Shown here: piece after piece, positions 17,540-26,298 of the stretch
Layout of the letters: each line of letters opens with the position of its first letter
Numbering within the stretch: the stretch's first letter is position 1
Assembly (NCBI RefSeq): GCF_002895435.1
Contig: NZ_POYJ01000001.1
Coordinates: forward strand, 434,001-498,000
DNA: 64,000 nucleotides
Origin: Aquimarina sediminis
Lineage (GTDB): Bacteria; Bacteroidota; Bacteroidia; Flavobacteriales; Flavobacteriaceae
Direction of reading: 5' to 3'
Notes under the pieces: model-generated
Database searches by the model: none
What the model was told of the DNA's origin: nothing
What the model saw: only the letters and a program-made list of their open reading frames with translations
Made by a program: the position numbers and the translations under genes

Positions 17540-18763
17540 TTAGTTCAACCTGTAATACCCACACTTCAGATACGCTCCCTCTGGGAAATTAATAGGGTGG
17601 TCAATATCATGTTTCGTTTTTTGGAGTATACTAAATGTTCTACCCGTCGAAATAATGCTCTCTTCAGAAATATCAAAAAAATCTTCTGCAATAACTCTGG
17701 ATGAACATGATGCCAACACCAAAATCCCATTATTCACTACTAGTTTTGACCCTAGTACTGCCAGTCTAGCATAGCTGTTCTTAGCTTTTTGTATTTCGCT
17801 CTCTCTTTTGGCAAATGAAGGAGGGTCTATAACTACTATATCAAATTTTTTCTTAGTATCAATTAGTGATTGCAATCCTTCAAAAGCATCTGCCACCATG
17901 ATTTTATGCTTTCCTTGATGGATATTGAGAGTAGAATTTTCTTTAGCCATATCCAATGCTTGTTTACTTATATCCAGGCTTATAACCTCTTTAGCCCCTC
18001 CTTTTAAAGCATGAACAGAAAAACCACCAGCATAAGAAAAAACATCCAAAACAGTTTTTCCTTTTGCCAATTCCCCTACTCTTTTTCTATTATGTCTATG
18101 ATCCAGAAAATATCCTGTTTTATGACCTTTGATAACATTAGCAGAAAACAAAACACCATGCTCTCTAAAAATAATGACTTCATTTTCTAATGTACCATAA
18201 ATAACCTGACCATCCTTAAGATTGTATATCTCTCCTTTGGATTGCAGCATTCTACTCAATCTAAGCACAATGCAGTCACAACCTGTAATGTCAATCAGGG
18301 GTTTGATTATCCAATTAAGATATGGAAACCATATATGTGAATACAATTTTACAACCAATACATTATCATATATATCGGCAATAAACCCCGGTAGATTATC
18401 ATTTTCTCCAAATAACAATCTATAGCTGTTTGTATCTGTTTTTAATAAAGGCTTTCTTATTTCGTAGGCCTGAGAAACCTTTGCGGCAAACCAGTCTTCA
18501 TTTATTTGAGTTGGTTTCCCAAAATGAATTAGTTTTACTCTAATGGGGGAATAAGGATCATATAAACCACAGGCCAAAAAATTATTCTTCTTAGTATCGT
18601 AAACAATTACCAAATCACCCGTATCTCCTTCAATGTTTTGTTTAGCAATACTATCTTCAAACACCCATGGGTGTTTTCGTTTTACAATCTTCTCTGCAGA
18701 TGGTTTTAGCTTTATAGCCAACCTCTTTGTCTTTATGGTAGGTAAAATATTCATTGTAGACAA
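17540..18763 (-). CDS. RlmI-like class I rRNA (cytosine) methyltransferase
   Basis: 407 residues, the length of the RlmI family. The N-terminal PUA domain (IVKRKHPWVFEDSI) is followed by an RNA-binding insert (FREHGVLFSANV) and a Rossmann methyltransferase with VLDVFSYAGGFSV as motif I and IVVIDPPSFAKRE as motif IV. E. coli RlmI forms m5C at 23S position 1962, and the same reaction is likely here. The gene is monocistronic. A hairpin with T-run lies about 42 bases before the start on the same strand. Confidence 0.9.
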   Translation of the reverse strand: MSTMNILPTIKTKRLAIKLKPSAEKIVKRKHPWVFEDSIAKQNIEGDTGDLVIVYDTKKNNFLACGLYDPYSPIRVKLIHFGKPTQINEDWFAAKVSQAYEIRKPLLKTDTNSYRLLFGENDNLPGFIADIYDNVLVVKLYSHIWFPYLNWIIKPLIDITGCDCIVLRLSRMLQSKGEIYNLKDGQVIYGTLENEVIIFREHGVLFSANVIKGHKTGYFLDHRHNRKRVGELAKGKTVLDVFSYAGGFSVHALKGGAKEVISLDISKQALDMAKENSTLNIHQGKHKIMVADAFEGLQSLIDTKKKFDIVVIDPPSFAKRESEIQKAKNSYARLAVLGSKLVVNNGILVLASCSSRVIAEDFFDISEESIISTGRTFSILQKTKHDIDHPINFPEGAYLKCGYYRLN

Positions 18764-18804
18764 GAATACTATTATTTTTGCGATTCTTAATAGTAAAATA
18801 AAAT

Positions 18805-18838
18805 AAAAACGAGACTGTTTTTTTACAACCTCGTTTTT
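18805..18838 (-). terminator. hairpin with T-rich flank before the rRNA methyltransferase gene
   Basis: Nine perfectly paired bases (AAAAACGAG / CTCGTTTTT) with a 16-base loop. On the minus strand the stem runs into T-rich sequence. No annotated gene ends nearby, so it either ends an unseen transcript or lies in the leader of the gene starting at 18763. Confidence 0.5.
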
Positions 18839-19133
18839 AAAAATTGTTTTTGAGTAATGGTCAATACCAAAAACAGTTTTCCGCTACTCCAACACTTATC
18901 TCTGAATAATAACAAATCTAGTACGGCAAAACTTATCACGATGTCTTAATATCTCGTTGGTAATATTAAAATCTTGGGTAATCTTGCATTAGTGTACATA
19001 TTTATGGTTACTGTAAAAATTAAGTTTATAACTCAATAACAAATAAGGCGTTACGCTTATTAAAAATAATGCAATAATATCATACTTTGATACGGTATCA
19101 GCTCAAAAAAAATACAACTTAACCATATTTTAT

Positions 19134-19173
19134 AAAAAAAGCACTCATCCCAAGATATATCAGGATAAGCGCT
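19134..19173 (-). terminator. orphan intrinsic terminator
   Basis: On the minus strand an 11-pair stem (arms AGCGCTTATCC and GGATGAGTGCT, two G-T wobbles) is followed by seven T. The nearest upstream gene on this strand already ends at the hairpin at 19400-19435. This terminator therefore suggests a transcript from about 19180-19390 that is not a recognised gene. Confidence 0.6.
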
Positions 19174-19399
19174 CTTTATGTCTCGTTAAACTATAATAAT
19201 TTTAGTAAAAAACTCTTTTAAATAATGTAAAACTTTTCTTCAAGCATCTATCTTAAGGCGTATCAAGATACACGCTCGATAGTTTTACTGGTTTACTTAC
19301 TGTCTTATACCTACTAGACGCTTATAAACGATTTTTGTTACAATAAAATCAAAGATTTATTTTTTGTGCTTCTTTGTTATATACCTATAAAATAAGTTC

Positions 19400-19435
19400 A
19401 AAAAAAGAAAAGCTACCATTTTTTGGTAGCTTTTC
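19400..19435 (-). terminator. intrinsic terminator after the M57-type protease gene
   Basis: Perfect 11-pair stem (GAAAAGCTACC and its complement) with a 7-base loop and a T-run on the minus strand, 22 bases past the stop codon. Confidence 0.88.
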
Positions 19436-19456
19436 TCAAAATATATTATTTAAAAA

Positions 19457-20293
19457 TTAATACAGAACATTCAAAGCAATCTTATCATTGTTGTTAAATG
19501 AATCGGCCGGACCGCAAGCCTGCATCAAAGATGTTGCATCAGATGTAGTTGGTGTACCACTTATATGGATAGCTCCCACTCCTGCACTACCTTCATTAAC
19601 ATTTTGACCACAACTTTCTCTAGTCATATAATCAGTATGGCGAAACCCAATACAATGCCCTACTTCATGAGCCATAGTACCAGTAACTTCTGCTAAAGAA
19701 GGATTAAGAAGCTCAAACCATCTACTATTTATACCAAAACCTTTAGCCGGATCTCCTTTTCTTGTTGGAAAACCAGCTGCTCTACCCAAAGTAATGAACC
19801 CTCCAGATTCCATTTCATAAAATTCAGTTACTTCGATATTAGCTTTTCTTTTACCTTTCAGTCCAAATGCAACTCGCGTAAATGATAATTGCAAATTTTC
19901 TGCATTATACATATTAATCATAGCATCTAATGCATTAGAACCTAGATTACCTAAGGCAGGATCAACACTCACAGTAATAGTTCTTGGAAGTTTTTTTACC
20001 AAATTTGTTGTACGATATTGTTTTTGTGGACCAATGGCATCCTGCGATAACTCATCTATCTGTTCATAAGTAAAAAACATATCTTCAACAGCAATTCCTT
20101 TTTCCCCCATAAATTCTGTTATAAAAGCATTCTGTGTGCTAAAATGTGCTTTCTCCAATTTAGACAAAACATCTTTAGAAATCTGAGTTGTTACTTCATT
20201 TGTTGCTTCAGTAGTATCAGATTCACAAGAAGCCAACAAAATAATCGATAAAGCTGCAACAACACGGATTGATAATAATTTAATTTTTTTCAT
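19457..20293 (-). CDS. M57-type (HEIGH) zinc metalloprotease, lipoprotein
   Basis: 278 residues. The lipoprotein signal ends in LLASC (Cys23). The zinc site near residues 207-218 reads HEVGHCIGFRH, an extended HExxHxxGxxH motif of the metzincin type. The following TDYM and the preceding NPSLAEVTGTMA match the dual-action HEIGH peptidase family (Pfam M57). A C-terminal ATSLMQACGP may carry a Met-turn-like Met. It is therefore a secreted or surface-attached protease with an intact active site. It is transcribed alone, with a good terminator. Substrate unknown. Confidence 0.87.
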   Translation of the reverse strand: MKKIKLLSIRVVAALSIILLASCESDTTEATNEVTTQISKDVLSKLEKAHFSTQNAFITEFMGEKGIAVEDMFFTYEQIDELSQDAIGPQKQYRTTNLVKKLPRTITVSVDPALGNLGSNALDAMINMYNAENLQLSFTRVAFGLKGKRKANIEVTEFYEMESGGFITLGRAAGFPTRKGDPAKGFGINSRWFELLNPSLAEVTGTMAHEVGHCIGFRHTDYMTRESCGQNVNEGSAGVGAIHISGTPTTSDATSLMQACGPADSFNNNDKIALNVLY

Positions 20294-20561
20294 TCTTTTT
20301 AATATTATAGTTGAGTAAATTAATAGAATTCGGAAAGTAGTTGTTTTATTTTCTAAAAATGTAACATATTTAACAATTTTCGATAAAGTGTTATATTTTA
20401 AGATTAAATACAGTTATTGTTAAAATTTTATACTTGTAACAATCTTGTTTTTCCGTTTTTATGTTAAAAAATCACCTTTTATGTTAAAAATATACCTGTA
20501 AAACCTAAAAAAAACTTTATTTATGTTAAAACTACCTAAATGCCATCATATTTAAAAAACT

Positions 20562-20576
20562 AAATATGTATATTTG
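20562..20576 (+). promoter_or_regulatory. operator-like dyad overlapping a -7 box before the ArsR-type gene
   Basis: AAATAT-GT-ATATTT at 20562-20575 is a perfect palindrome with a 2-base centre. It overlaps TATATTTG (20569-20576), which fits the Bacteroidota -7 box TAnnTTTG. The ATG of the regulator lies 4 bases further on, so the mRNA would be leaderless or nearly so. Self-repression through this site is a natural reading for an ArsR-type protein, but it is inference. Confidence 0.4.
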
Positions 20577-20580
20577 ACAC

Positions 20581-20892
20581 ATGAATAAGGAAAGAATACT
20601 TGAAATAAATAAGGCATTATCTAATGCTACACGTTTGGATATTTTGGGATGGTTAAAAGATCCAGAGTCCAATTTTCCTCCTCACAAAGAGCTAGGTCAT
20701 TTTAATGATGGTGTTTGTGGGCAACATATTCAGGATAAATCTGGGCTATCTCAGCCAACAATATCACATTACCTTAATAGTATGCAAAAAGCGGGATTAT
20801 TGAGTACAACAAGACATGGTAAATGGACCTATTTCAAAAGAAATGAAGAAATTATCGAAGAATATTTAAATGCGATACATAAAGAGTTATAA
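20581..20892 (+). CDS. ArsR-type winged-helix regulator
   Basis: 103 residues, typical size. The N-terminus has KALSNATRLDILGWLKDP, the usual ArsR opening helix. The recognition helix region is HIQDKSGLSQPTISHYLNSMQKAGLL, and the wing is STTRHGKWTYFKRNE. The metal-binding CxC motif of ArsR/SmtB is absent. The only Cys is in GVCGQH, so the signal is probably not a classical metalloid. It precedes a cupin, an SDR, PhzF and a racemase gene on the same strand and may control them. Confidence 0.9.
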   Translation: MNKERILEINKALSNATRLDILGWLKDPESNFPPHKELGHFNDGVCGQHIQDKSGLSQPTISHYLNSMQKAGLLSTTRHGKWTYFKRNEEIIEEYLNAIHKEL

Positions 20893-20946
20893 AAATTTGA
20901 CATTATATATCGATAAAATTAAATATATAAGTATAATAATATAAAA

Positions 20947-21312
20947 ATGAAGCCAAAAAAAATAAATATTAAACAAAAACTGTCACTATTCTCTGATCAT
21001 TGGAATCCCAAAATTATTGGAGAACTAAATGAACAGTATGTAAAATTGGTCAAATTTAAAGGTCAATTTGTTTGGCATAAACATGATAATGAAGATGAAA
21101 TGTTTTATGTTATAGATGGTGAGTTCAAAATGGAGTTTCGTGATCGCATAGTAGATTTAAAGCCAAACGAATTTATAATAATCCCCAAAGGCATAGAACA
21201 TAGACCAGTTGCAGAAAAAGAAGTTTCTGTAATGCTTTTTGAACCCAATACCACAATTAATACTGGTGATAATACGGGTGATTTGACTCAAAAAGAAATT
21301 CAAACCATTTAA
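20947..21312 (+). CDS. small single-domain cupin
   Basis: 121 residues, one conserved beta-barrel domain. The metal ligands are in place: His44 and His46 (WHKHDNEDEMF), Glu51, and His85 (PKGIEHRP). The FYVIDGEF and PNEFIIIPKG segments are typical of cupins of the mannose-6-phosphate-isomerase-like group. Function is not predictable beyond metal binding. It lies 54 bases after the ArsR-type gene and 11 bases before the SDR gene, consistent with an operon. Confidence 0.88.
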   Translation: MKPKKINIKQKLSLFSDHWNPKIIGELNEQYVKLVKFKGQFVWHKHDNEDEMFYVIDGEFKMEFRDRIVDLKPNEFIIIPKGIEHRPVAEKEVSVMLFEPNTTINTGDNTGDLTQKEIQTI

Positions 21313-21323
21313 ATAGCATAATT

Positions 21324-21923
21324 ATGAAAATATTGATAATTGGATCTACCGGCACTATTGGTTCGGCTATATATAATACTCTAAGGAACGAGTACAAAGA
21401 AGTATATGGCGCTCATCGCAATAGTGATCTGTATCCTGTAGATATAACCGATAAAGCATCTATCAAAAATTTATTCGAAAAATTGCCGAAACTTGATGCG
21501 GTAATAAATGCCGCAGGAACTGCTTCCTGGAAACCATTATCAGAACTAAAAGAAAAGGATTATTTACTTGGAATACATAGTAAACTAATGGGGCAGGTAA
21601 ACCTGGTACACGTGGCTACAGATTATTTAAGTGATAATGCTTCAATAACGCTAACAACTGGTATTTTAGCAGAGCATTATGAGCCAAATGCTACAAGTTT
21701 ATCGCTTGTAAACGGAGCAATACATAGTTTTGTTAATGCTGCATCCAATGAGATTGACAGAGGCATTAGACTTAATGTAGTTGCACCAGGAGCGATTGCA
21801 GGAGATTTTCCCGAAGATCAAAAATTCGCTGGATATTTACCTGTTAAAATGAATGAGGTTGTAGATGTTTACAAACAAGTATTAACTAATAATAGTACTG
21901 GCACAATTTATAAAAAATATTAA
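21324..21923 (+). CDS. atypical short-chain dehydrogenase without the catalytic Tyr/Lys
   Basis: 199 residues. The NAD(P)-binding motif GSTGTIG is at residues 7-13, and VINAAGTASW (NAG motif) follows. At the place of the catalytic YxxxK the sequence reads SLVNGAIHSFV, so both Tyr and Lys are missing. This is the pattern described for Lin1944-like SDRs, a group of undetermined function that lacks the usual active site. The protein probably binds a nucleotide cofactor, but ordinary SDR oxidoreduction cannot be assumed. It sits tightly behind the cupin gene. Confidence 0.87.
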   Translation: MKILIIGSTGTIGSAIYNTLRNEYKEVYGAHRNSDLYPVDITDKASIKNLFEKLPKLDAVINAAGTASWKPLSELKEKDYLLGIHSKLMGQVNLVHVATDYLSDNASITLTTGILAEHYEPNATSLSLVNGAIHSFVNAASNEIDRGIRLNVVAPGAIAGDFPEDQKFAGYLPVKMNEVVDVYKQVLTNNSTGTIYKKY

Positions 21924-21950
21924 ATATAAAAACTTCTAAATACTGAATAT

Positions 21951-22736
21951 ATGAAAATCCCAATGTATCAAATCGATGCTTTTACAAAAAATATTTTTGG
22001 GGGTAATCCTGCTGCAATTTGCCACCTACCCCACTGGTTGGATGATCAGACTTTGCAAAATATAGCTATAGAGAACAACTTGGCCGAAACAGGCTACTTT
22101 GTTAAAAAAGACAATTTATATGAAATAAGATGGTTTATGCCACACGCAGAAATAGATTTGTGCGGTCACGCAACTTTGGCATCTGCTTACGTAATCTTTA
22201 ATTATATTGATACCACTATTGACGAAATAACATTTTCTTCTAAGAGTGGAGTTCTAAAAGCCAAGAAAGAAGATAACGGATCAATCACTTTAGATTTTCC
22301 TTCGAGACCTCCACTACCTGTTGAAATCCCTAATGAGATACATCAGGCTTTCAAAGCTAAACCTATCGAAGCTTTTGCTGCTCGTGATCTAATCATCACA
22401 CTTTCTTCTGAAGAAGAAGTATTACATGAAACACCTATAATAGAACTCCTTAAAGATTTGCCTTATTTATGTATTATAATTACAGCTGAAGGAAAAAATT
22501 CTGATTTTGTATCGCGGGTATTTGATGCAAATGGTATCATTCAACCAGAAGATCCCGTTACTGGATCTGCCCATGCTTCATTAGTTCCTTTTTGGTCAGA
22601 GAGACTAAACAAATCTCATCTGAAAGCTATACAACTATCTGCCCGAAAAGGCGAATTAGATTGTAGAATTGAAGGTGATCGTGTATTTCTTAGTGGGTAT
22701 TCAGTTCCATATCTAATCGGAGAAATAAATATATAA
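21951..22736 (+). CDS. PhzF-family isomerase/epimerase
   Basis: 261 residues, a little shorter than most members. Family marks include the N-terminal YQIDAFTKNIFGGNPAAIC, the catalytic Glu in NNLAETGYFV, PHAEIDLCGHATLASA, and the C-terminal half with PEDPVTGSAHASLVPFW. The fold is that of diaminopimelate epimerase, with two pseudo-symmetric halves. Only PhzF itself has an assigned reaction (phenazine synthesis), and no phenazine genes are present here. The substrate is unknown. It follows the SDR gene by 27 bases. Confidence 0.92.
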   Translation: MKIPMYQIDAFTKNIFGGNPAAICHLPHWLDDQTLQNIAIENNLAETGYFVKKDNLYEIRWFMPHAEIDLCGHATLASAYVIFNYIDTTIDEITFSSKSGVLKAKKEDNGSITLDFPSRPPLPVEIPNEIHQAFKAKPIEAFAARDLIITLSSEEEVLHETPIIELLKDLPYLCIIITAEGKNSDFVSRVFDANGIIQPEDPVTGSAHASLVPFWSERLNKSHLKAIQLSARKGELDCRIEGDRVFLSGYSVPYLIGEINI

Positions 22737-22805
22737 TGTTTTGACTTAATTAAGATAAATTAGAATCACTTTTAAAAGGATTGCTACTCAAAAAAATAGA
22801 TAAAC

Positions 22806-23501
22806 ATGAAAACTATTGGATTAATTGGCGGAATGAGTTGGGAATCATCAGCCGTTTATTACGAATTGATTAACAAGCACGTAAAAGAATTACAAGGTGG
22901 ATTTCATTCTTCCAAATGCATCTTGTACTCTGTAGATTTTGCTGAAATAGAAGAACTACAACGCAAAGGCGATTGGAATAACCTAAATAAACTCATGGTT
23001 GATTCTGCCAAAAAATTAGAACAAGCTGGTGCAGATTTAATAGTTCTTTGCACTAACACTATGCACTTATGTAGTGAAGAAATTATAAAGAATACCTCTA
23101 TCCCTTTTTTACATATTGCCGACGCAACAGCAAAAGCAATCAAGTCTCAAGGATTGAAGAAAATAGCTCTACTAGGTACAAAATTCACTATGGAAAAAGA
23201 TTTTTATAAAACTATTCTAAAAAACTATAAAATAGAAGTTTTAATCCCTAGTGATAAGGATAGAGAAATTATTCATCAGATAATATATCAAGAATTAGTC
23301 CTAGGAAACATTCAAGATTCTTCTAGGGAAGAGTTCAAAAGGGTAATAAAAACACTACAACTTGAAGGAGCAGAAGGCACTATTTTGGGATGTACAGAAA
23401 TACCACTTCTGATAAAATCAAAGGATGTAGACATTCCTGTTTTTGACACTACAAGGATTCATGCCGAAAATGCAGTTAAAATAGCCTTAAGTGTAAACTA
23501 A
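22806..23501 (+). CDS. aspartate/glutamate racemase family protein
   Basis: 231 residues. The N-terminus TIGLIGGMSWESSAVYYE is the family signature. The two catalytic Cys are visible in VLCTNTMHL (near residue 81) and LGCTEIPLL (near residue 198). With both thiols present a PLP-independent racemase is expected, aspartate racemase being the closest named activity. The gene is last in the plus-strand run that began with the ArsR-type regulator, 69 bases behind phzF, and ends at a bidirectional terminator. Confidence 0.92.
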   Translation: MKTIGLIGGMSWESSAVYYELINKHVKELQGGFHSSKCILYSVDFAEIEELQRKGDWNNLNKLMVDSAKKLEQAGADLIVLCTNTMHLCSEEIIKNTSIPFLHIADATAKAIKSQGLKKIALLGTKFTMEKDFYKTILKNYKIEVLIPSDKDREIIHQIIYQELVLGNIQDSSREEFKRVIKTLQLEGAEGTILGCTEIPLLIKSKDVDIPVFDTTRIHAENAVKIALSVN

Positions 23502-23512
23502 CAAACCTCTAA

Positions 23513-23552
23513 TTACCCTTAAAAAATGCAACTAATCTTTTTTTAAGGGTAA
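23513..23552. terminator. bidirectional terminator between racemase and helicase genes
   Basis: Arms TTACCCTTAAAAAA (23513-23526) and the complement (23539-23552) give a 14-pair stem. A/T-runs on both sides serve both convergent genes. Confidence 0.85.
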
Positions 23553-23567
23553 AAAAGTAATATCACA

Positions 23568-25088
23568 TCAACTATCCATAAATAGCTGATTGATTTTAGA
23601 TCTTAATTTTCGTTTATAATCTTCTTCTAGCCAATCTCTATAATTCTTGGTACTTTTACTTATACAATATGAATATCTACGTACCCTATATTCTATATCC
23701 TGATCCAAAAGCTTACTTAATATACGTGCATCAAAAACATCTTCACTATTTTGCACACACATTTTGGCATGTTGTTCTATAGAATTTTCAAGAACAGTCA
23801 AACTTCTTAACCCATATTTTTTAGTTTTTGAGTATTCATCTTCAATATCAAATTCAATATCATCAGAATTTGAAAATTCCTTTCTCAAATCTTCGGGTAA
23901 AACATATTTGAAATTTCGTTCAATTTCTTCATCTCCTACCAAGTTATCGTAATAAAAATCTGGAGATCTGAATATAGATTGCCAATCCACATCAGAATTC
24001 CATAATCCAAATCTGGCAGTGTTATTTCCTAAATCAAGTATAGAAAATTCAGACTTTGTTGGTAAAATTCGAGACCCCCTACCAATCATCTGAAAATATA
24101 AAGTCAGTGATTTGGTAGCTCTATTTAAAATTACTGTTTCTACAGTCGGTTCATCAAAACCAGTAGTTAATATACTTACAGAAGTAAGTATTGCATTACT
24201 TGTGTTTTTAAACCACGCTAGAATATCTTCTCTTTCCTGTTTGCTATTTGTGTTATCCAAATGACGAATAGGATACCCAGCTTTTTTAAAGGTGTCATAC
24301 ACATAGATAGATGTGTTAATACCATTATTAAATATCAGGGTTTTTTTATTTTTAGATCTCTCTTCATAAGCATGCAGCAATTTATCCTGCATCATCATGT
24401 TAGTATACAGATCTTCTGAAGATTTTACTGTATAATCACCATTCATACCTATTTTTAAAGAGCCTAAACCTACATCGTATGTATAGATTACAGGTTTAGC
24501 TAAGAATCCACTTTTAATTAATGAATTTATAGTATCTCCTACGATCAACTCATTATAATTGTCTTTCATAGGTAACTTCATATTAGAGCTTAAAGGAGTA
24601 GCTGTAACACCAAGAATAAAGCAATTATCAAAAAATTTAAAAAGCTTTCTGAAAGAGTTGTAATGTGCTTCATCAATAATAACCATCCCAACATTATGAA
24701 GCTCTAAATGGTCTTCATTTAGTCTATTATTTAGAGTCTCCACCATGGCAACAAAGCACATGTATTCATCTTGGTCATCAAGGCCTTTAACCGAGCTATT
24801 AATGATTTTATTCTTAACCCTAAACTCAGTTAGCATTTTTGAAGTTTGCCCACATAGCTCTATACGATGAGTCAGAACCACAACCTTTTTTTTCGATGAT
24901 TCGATATACCTTCTAACAATTTCTGAGAATATAACTGTCTTTCCACCTCCTGTAGGGAGTTGATATAAGAGGTTATATTTACCCGGAAACTCTTTTAAAC
25001 GATAAAATATCTTATCAATATCCCGTTGCTGGTAATCGTATAGTACTTTCTTCTTCTTTTTATCAATCTCTGTGGGTTCTAATCCCAT
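23568..25088 (-). CDS. SF2 DEAD/DEAH-box helicase
   Basis: 506 residues. Helicase motifs are in order: Q-like YDYQQRDIDKIF, Walker A LPTGGGKT (near residue 45), DEAH (near residue 139), motif III GVTATPLSS, and motif VI QMIGRGSR. About 140 residues after the second RecA domain form a charged C-terminal extension without a known domain. The architecture resembles the helicase part of restriction-type and RadD-like proteins, probably acting on DNA. No methylase, nuclease or other defence gene is adjacent, so there is no reason to call it a defence system. It is convergent with the racemase gene. Confidence 0.88.
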   Translation of the reverse strand: MGLEPTEIDKKKKKVLYDYQQRDIDKIFYRLKEFPGKYNLLYQLPTGGGKTVIFSEIVRRYIESSKKKVVVLTHRIELCGQTSKMLTEFRVKNKIINSSVKGLDDQDEYMCFVAMVETLNNRLNEDHLELHNVGMVIIDEAHYNSFRKLFKFFDNCFILGVTATPLSSNMKLPMKDNYNELIVGDTINSLIKSGFLAKPVIYTYDVGLGSLKIGMNGDYTVKSSEDLYTNMMMQDKLLHAYEERSKNKKTLIFNNGINTSIYVYDTFKKAGYPIRHLDNTNSKQEREDILAWFKNTSNAILTSVSILTTGFDEPTVETVILNRATKSLTLYFQMIGRGSRILPTKSEFSILDLGNNTARFGLWNSDVDWQSIFRSPDFYYDNLVGDEEIERNFKYVLPEDLRKEFSNSDDIEFDIEDEYSKTKKYGLRSLTVLENSIEQHAKMCVQNSEDVFDARILSKLLDQDIEYRVRRYSYCISKSTKNYRDWLEEDYKRKLRSKINQLFMDS

Positions 25089-25353
25089 GAATTCTTTATT
25101 AAAAATAAGCTACAAAATTAAACACTTTTGAAGGTTCTACGAAAGAATTGCGTAAATATATTTTACTTGTTTCATTTTTTTTGTTTTCTATTTTGATATA
25201 TAGTTCATCAATAATCATTTGCCTCTAGAACTGACCTGTGATAAGCCTACATATTCGCATTAACAGTTTTTATAATGTTAATTTGTATTAATTATTCCTC
25301 TTAAGGAAGATTCTTATTTTAAATTTAACCTCAAAAATAAATTACCAGATAAA

Positions 25354-26223
25354 ATGACCAAAAGTGATAAGGATCAAATTCCTGTTCAATCTCTTCTAAT
25401 TCCTAAATTTATTTTATACACCGCAAAAATTCTAAACTGGATCTCACCTTTTTTAGCTTCAAGATTTGCGGCAAGAATATTTTTGACACCATTTGGTTAT
25501 AAAATACCAGATAGAGAAAAAATGATGTATCAAAAAAGTAAGAAAGAGAAAATCCTGATAAACAAAATAAACCGCGAAGTGGTCGTATATAACTATGGTA
25601 ATTCTAAAAAGAAAATTCTTTTAGTTCATGGATGGTCAGGAAGTGGTACACAGCTATCCAAAATTGCAGATGCATTACTGGATAGTGGATATAGTACAGT
25701 AAGTTTTGATGCACCAGCCCATGGAAGCTCCCCGGGAAAAAGAAGTATGATGCCTCATTTTATAGAAACCATACATCAATTAGAAAGTACTCATGGTCCT
25801 TTTGAAGCTGCGATTGGGCATTCTTTAGGAGGAATGTCTTTATTAAGAGCTACAAAACATGGTTTAACTATAAAAAAACTAGTAATTATTGGTACGGCAA
25901 ATAGTATTACCGCAATAACCAGAAATTTTATAAAAAACTTACAGCTTGATCAAAAGGTAGCAAACCTCCTAAAATCTTATTTTGATAAAAGATATGGAGA
26001 AGATTTAGATAATTATTCTGGAGCAGTTTCTGCCATTGGTGTAAAAGTACCAACATTAGTCATACATGACAAAAATGATGTAGATGTTCATTATAGTGCT
26101 GCCTATGAAATAGCAAATAATCTACAGAATCAAAAACTAATAATAACAGAGCAATTGGGGCATCGAAAAATTTTAGGGAACCCTGAAATTATAAATAAGA
26201 TTGTACAATTTGTTTTGGAATAA
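25354..26223 (+). CDS. alpha/beta hydrolase
   Basis: 289 residues. The oxyanion-hole motif LVHGWSGSG is near residue 93 and the nucleophile elbow is GHSLGGM near residue 158. The acid Asp is probably in VIHDKNDVDV, and the base His in LGHRKIL near the C-terminus. The triad is complete. The N-terminal 50 residues are hydrophobic (LIPKFILYTAKILNWISPFLASRFAARIF), so the enzyme may associate with the membrane. Serine hydrolase activity is secure by family; the substrate is not. Confidence 0.88.
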   Translation: MTKSDKDQIPVQSLLIPKFILYTAKILNWISPFLASRFAARIFLTPFGYKIPDREKMMYQKSKKEKILINKINREVVVYNYGNSKKKILLVHGWSGSGTQLSKIADALLDSGYSTVSFDAPAHGSSPGKRSMMPHFIETIHQLESTHGPFEAAIGHSLGGMSLLRATKHGLTIKKLVIIGTANSITAITRNFIKNLQLDQKVANLLKSYFDKRYGEDLDNYSGAVSAIGVKVPTLVIHDKNDVDVHYSAAYEIANNLQNQKLIITEQLGHRKILGNPEIINKIVQFVLE

Positions 26224-26298
26224 TTATTGATTAGTTATTCTTGTGCAATTTGTACGACTAATTGGGTATAACTATATTTAATTAAAATTTAAAATACC

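Larger units (their letters stand above)
18764..19456. other. 693-base gene-free stretch with three terminator-like hairpins
   Basis: No convincing coding frame on either strand. Hairpins with T-tracts on the minus strand lie at 18805-18838, 19134-19173 and 19400-19435 (separate entries). Only the last is explained by a neighbouring gene. A weaker hairpin surrounds 19255-19275 (GCGTATC..GATACACGC). One minus-strand frame at 18899-18988 is open for 30 codons without a start codon. The stretch could hold a small RNA, degraded genes, or both. Confidence 0.5.

Noticed and set aside
18899..18988. Open minus-strand frame of 30 codons in the 18764-19456 gap
   Set aside because: It has no start codon, and a frame of this length is expected by chance. 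It is noted only as a possible gene remnant.
23568..25088. DEAD/DEAH helicase as part of a phage-defence system
   Set aside because: The neighbours are a racemase and a hydrolase. No nuclease, methylase or other defence gene is adjacent.
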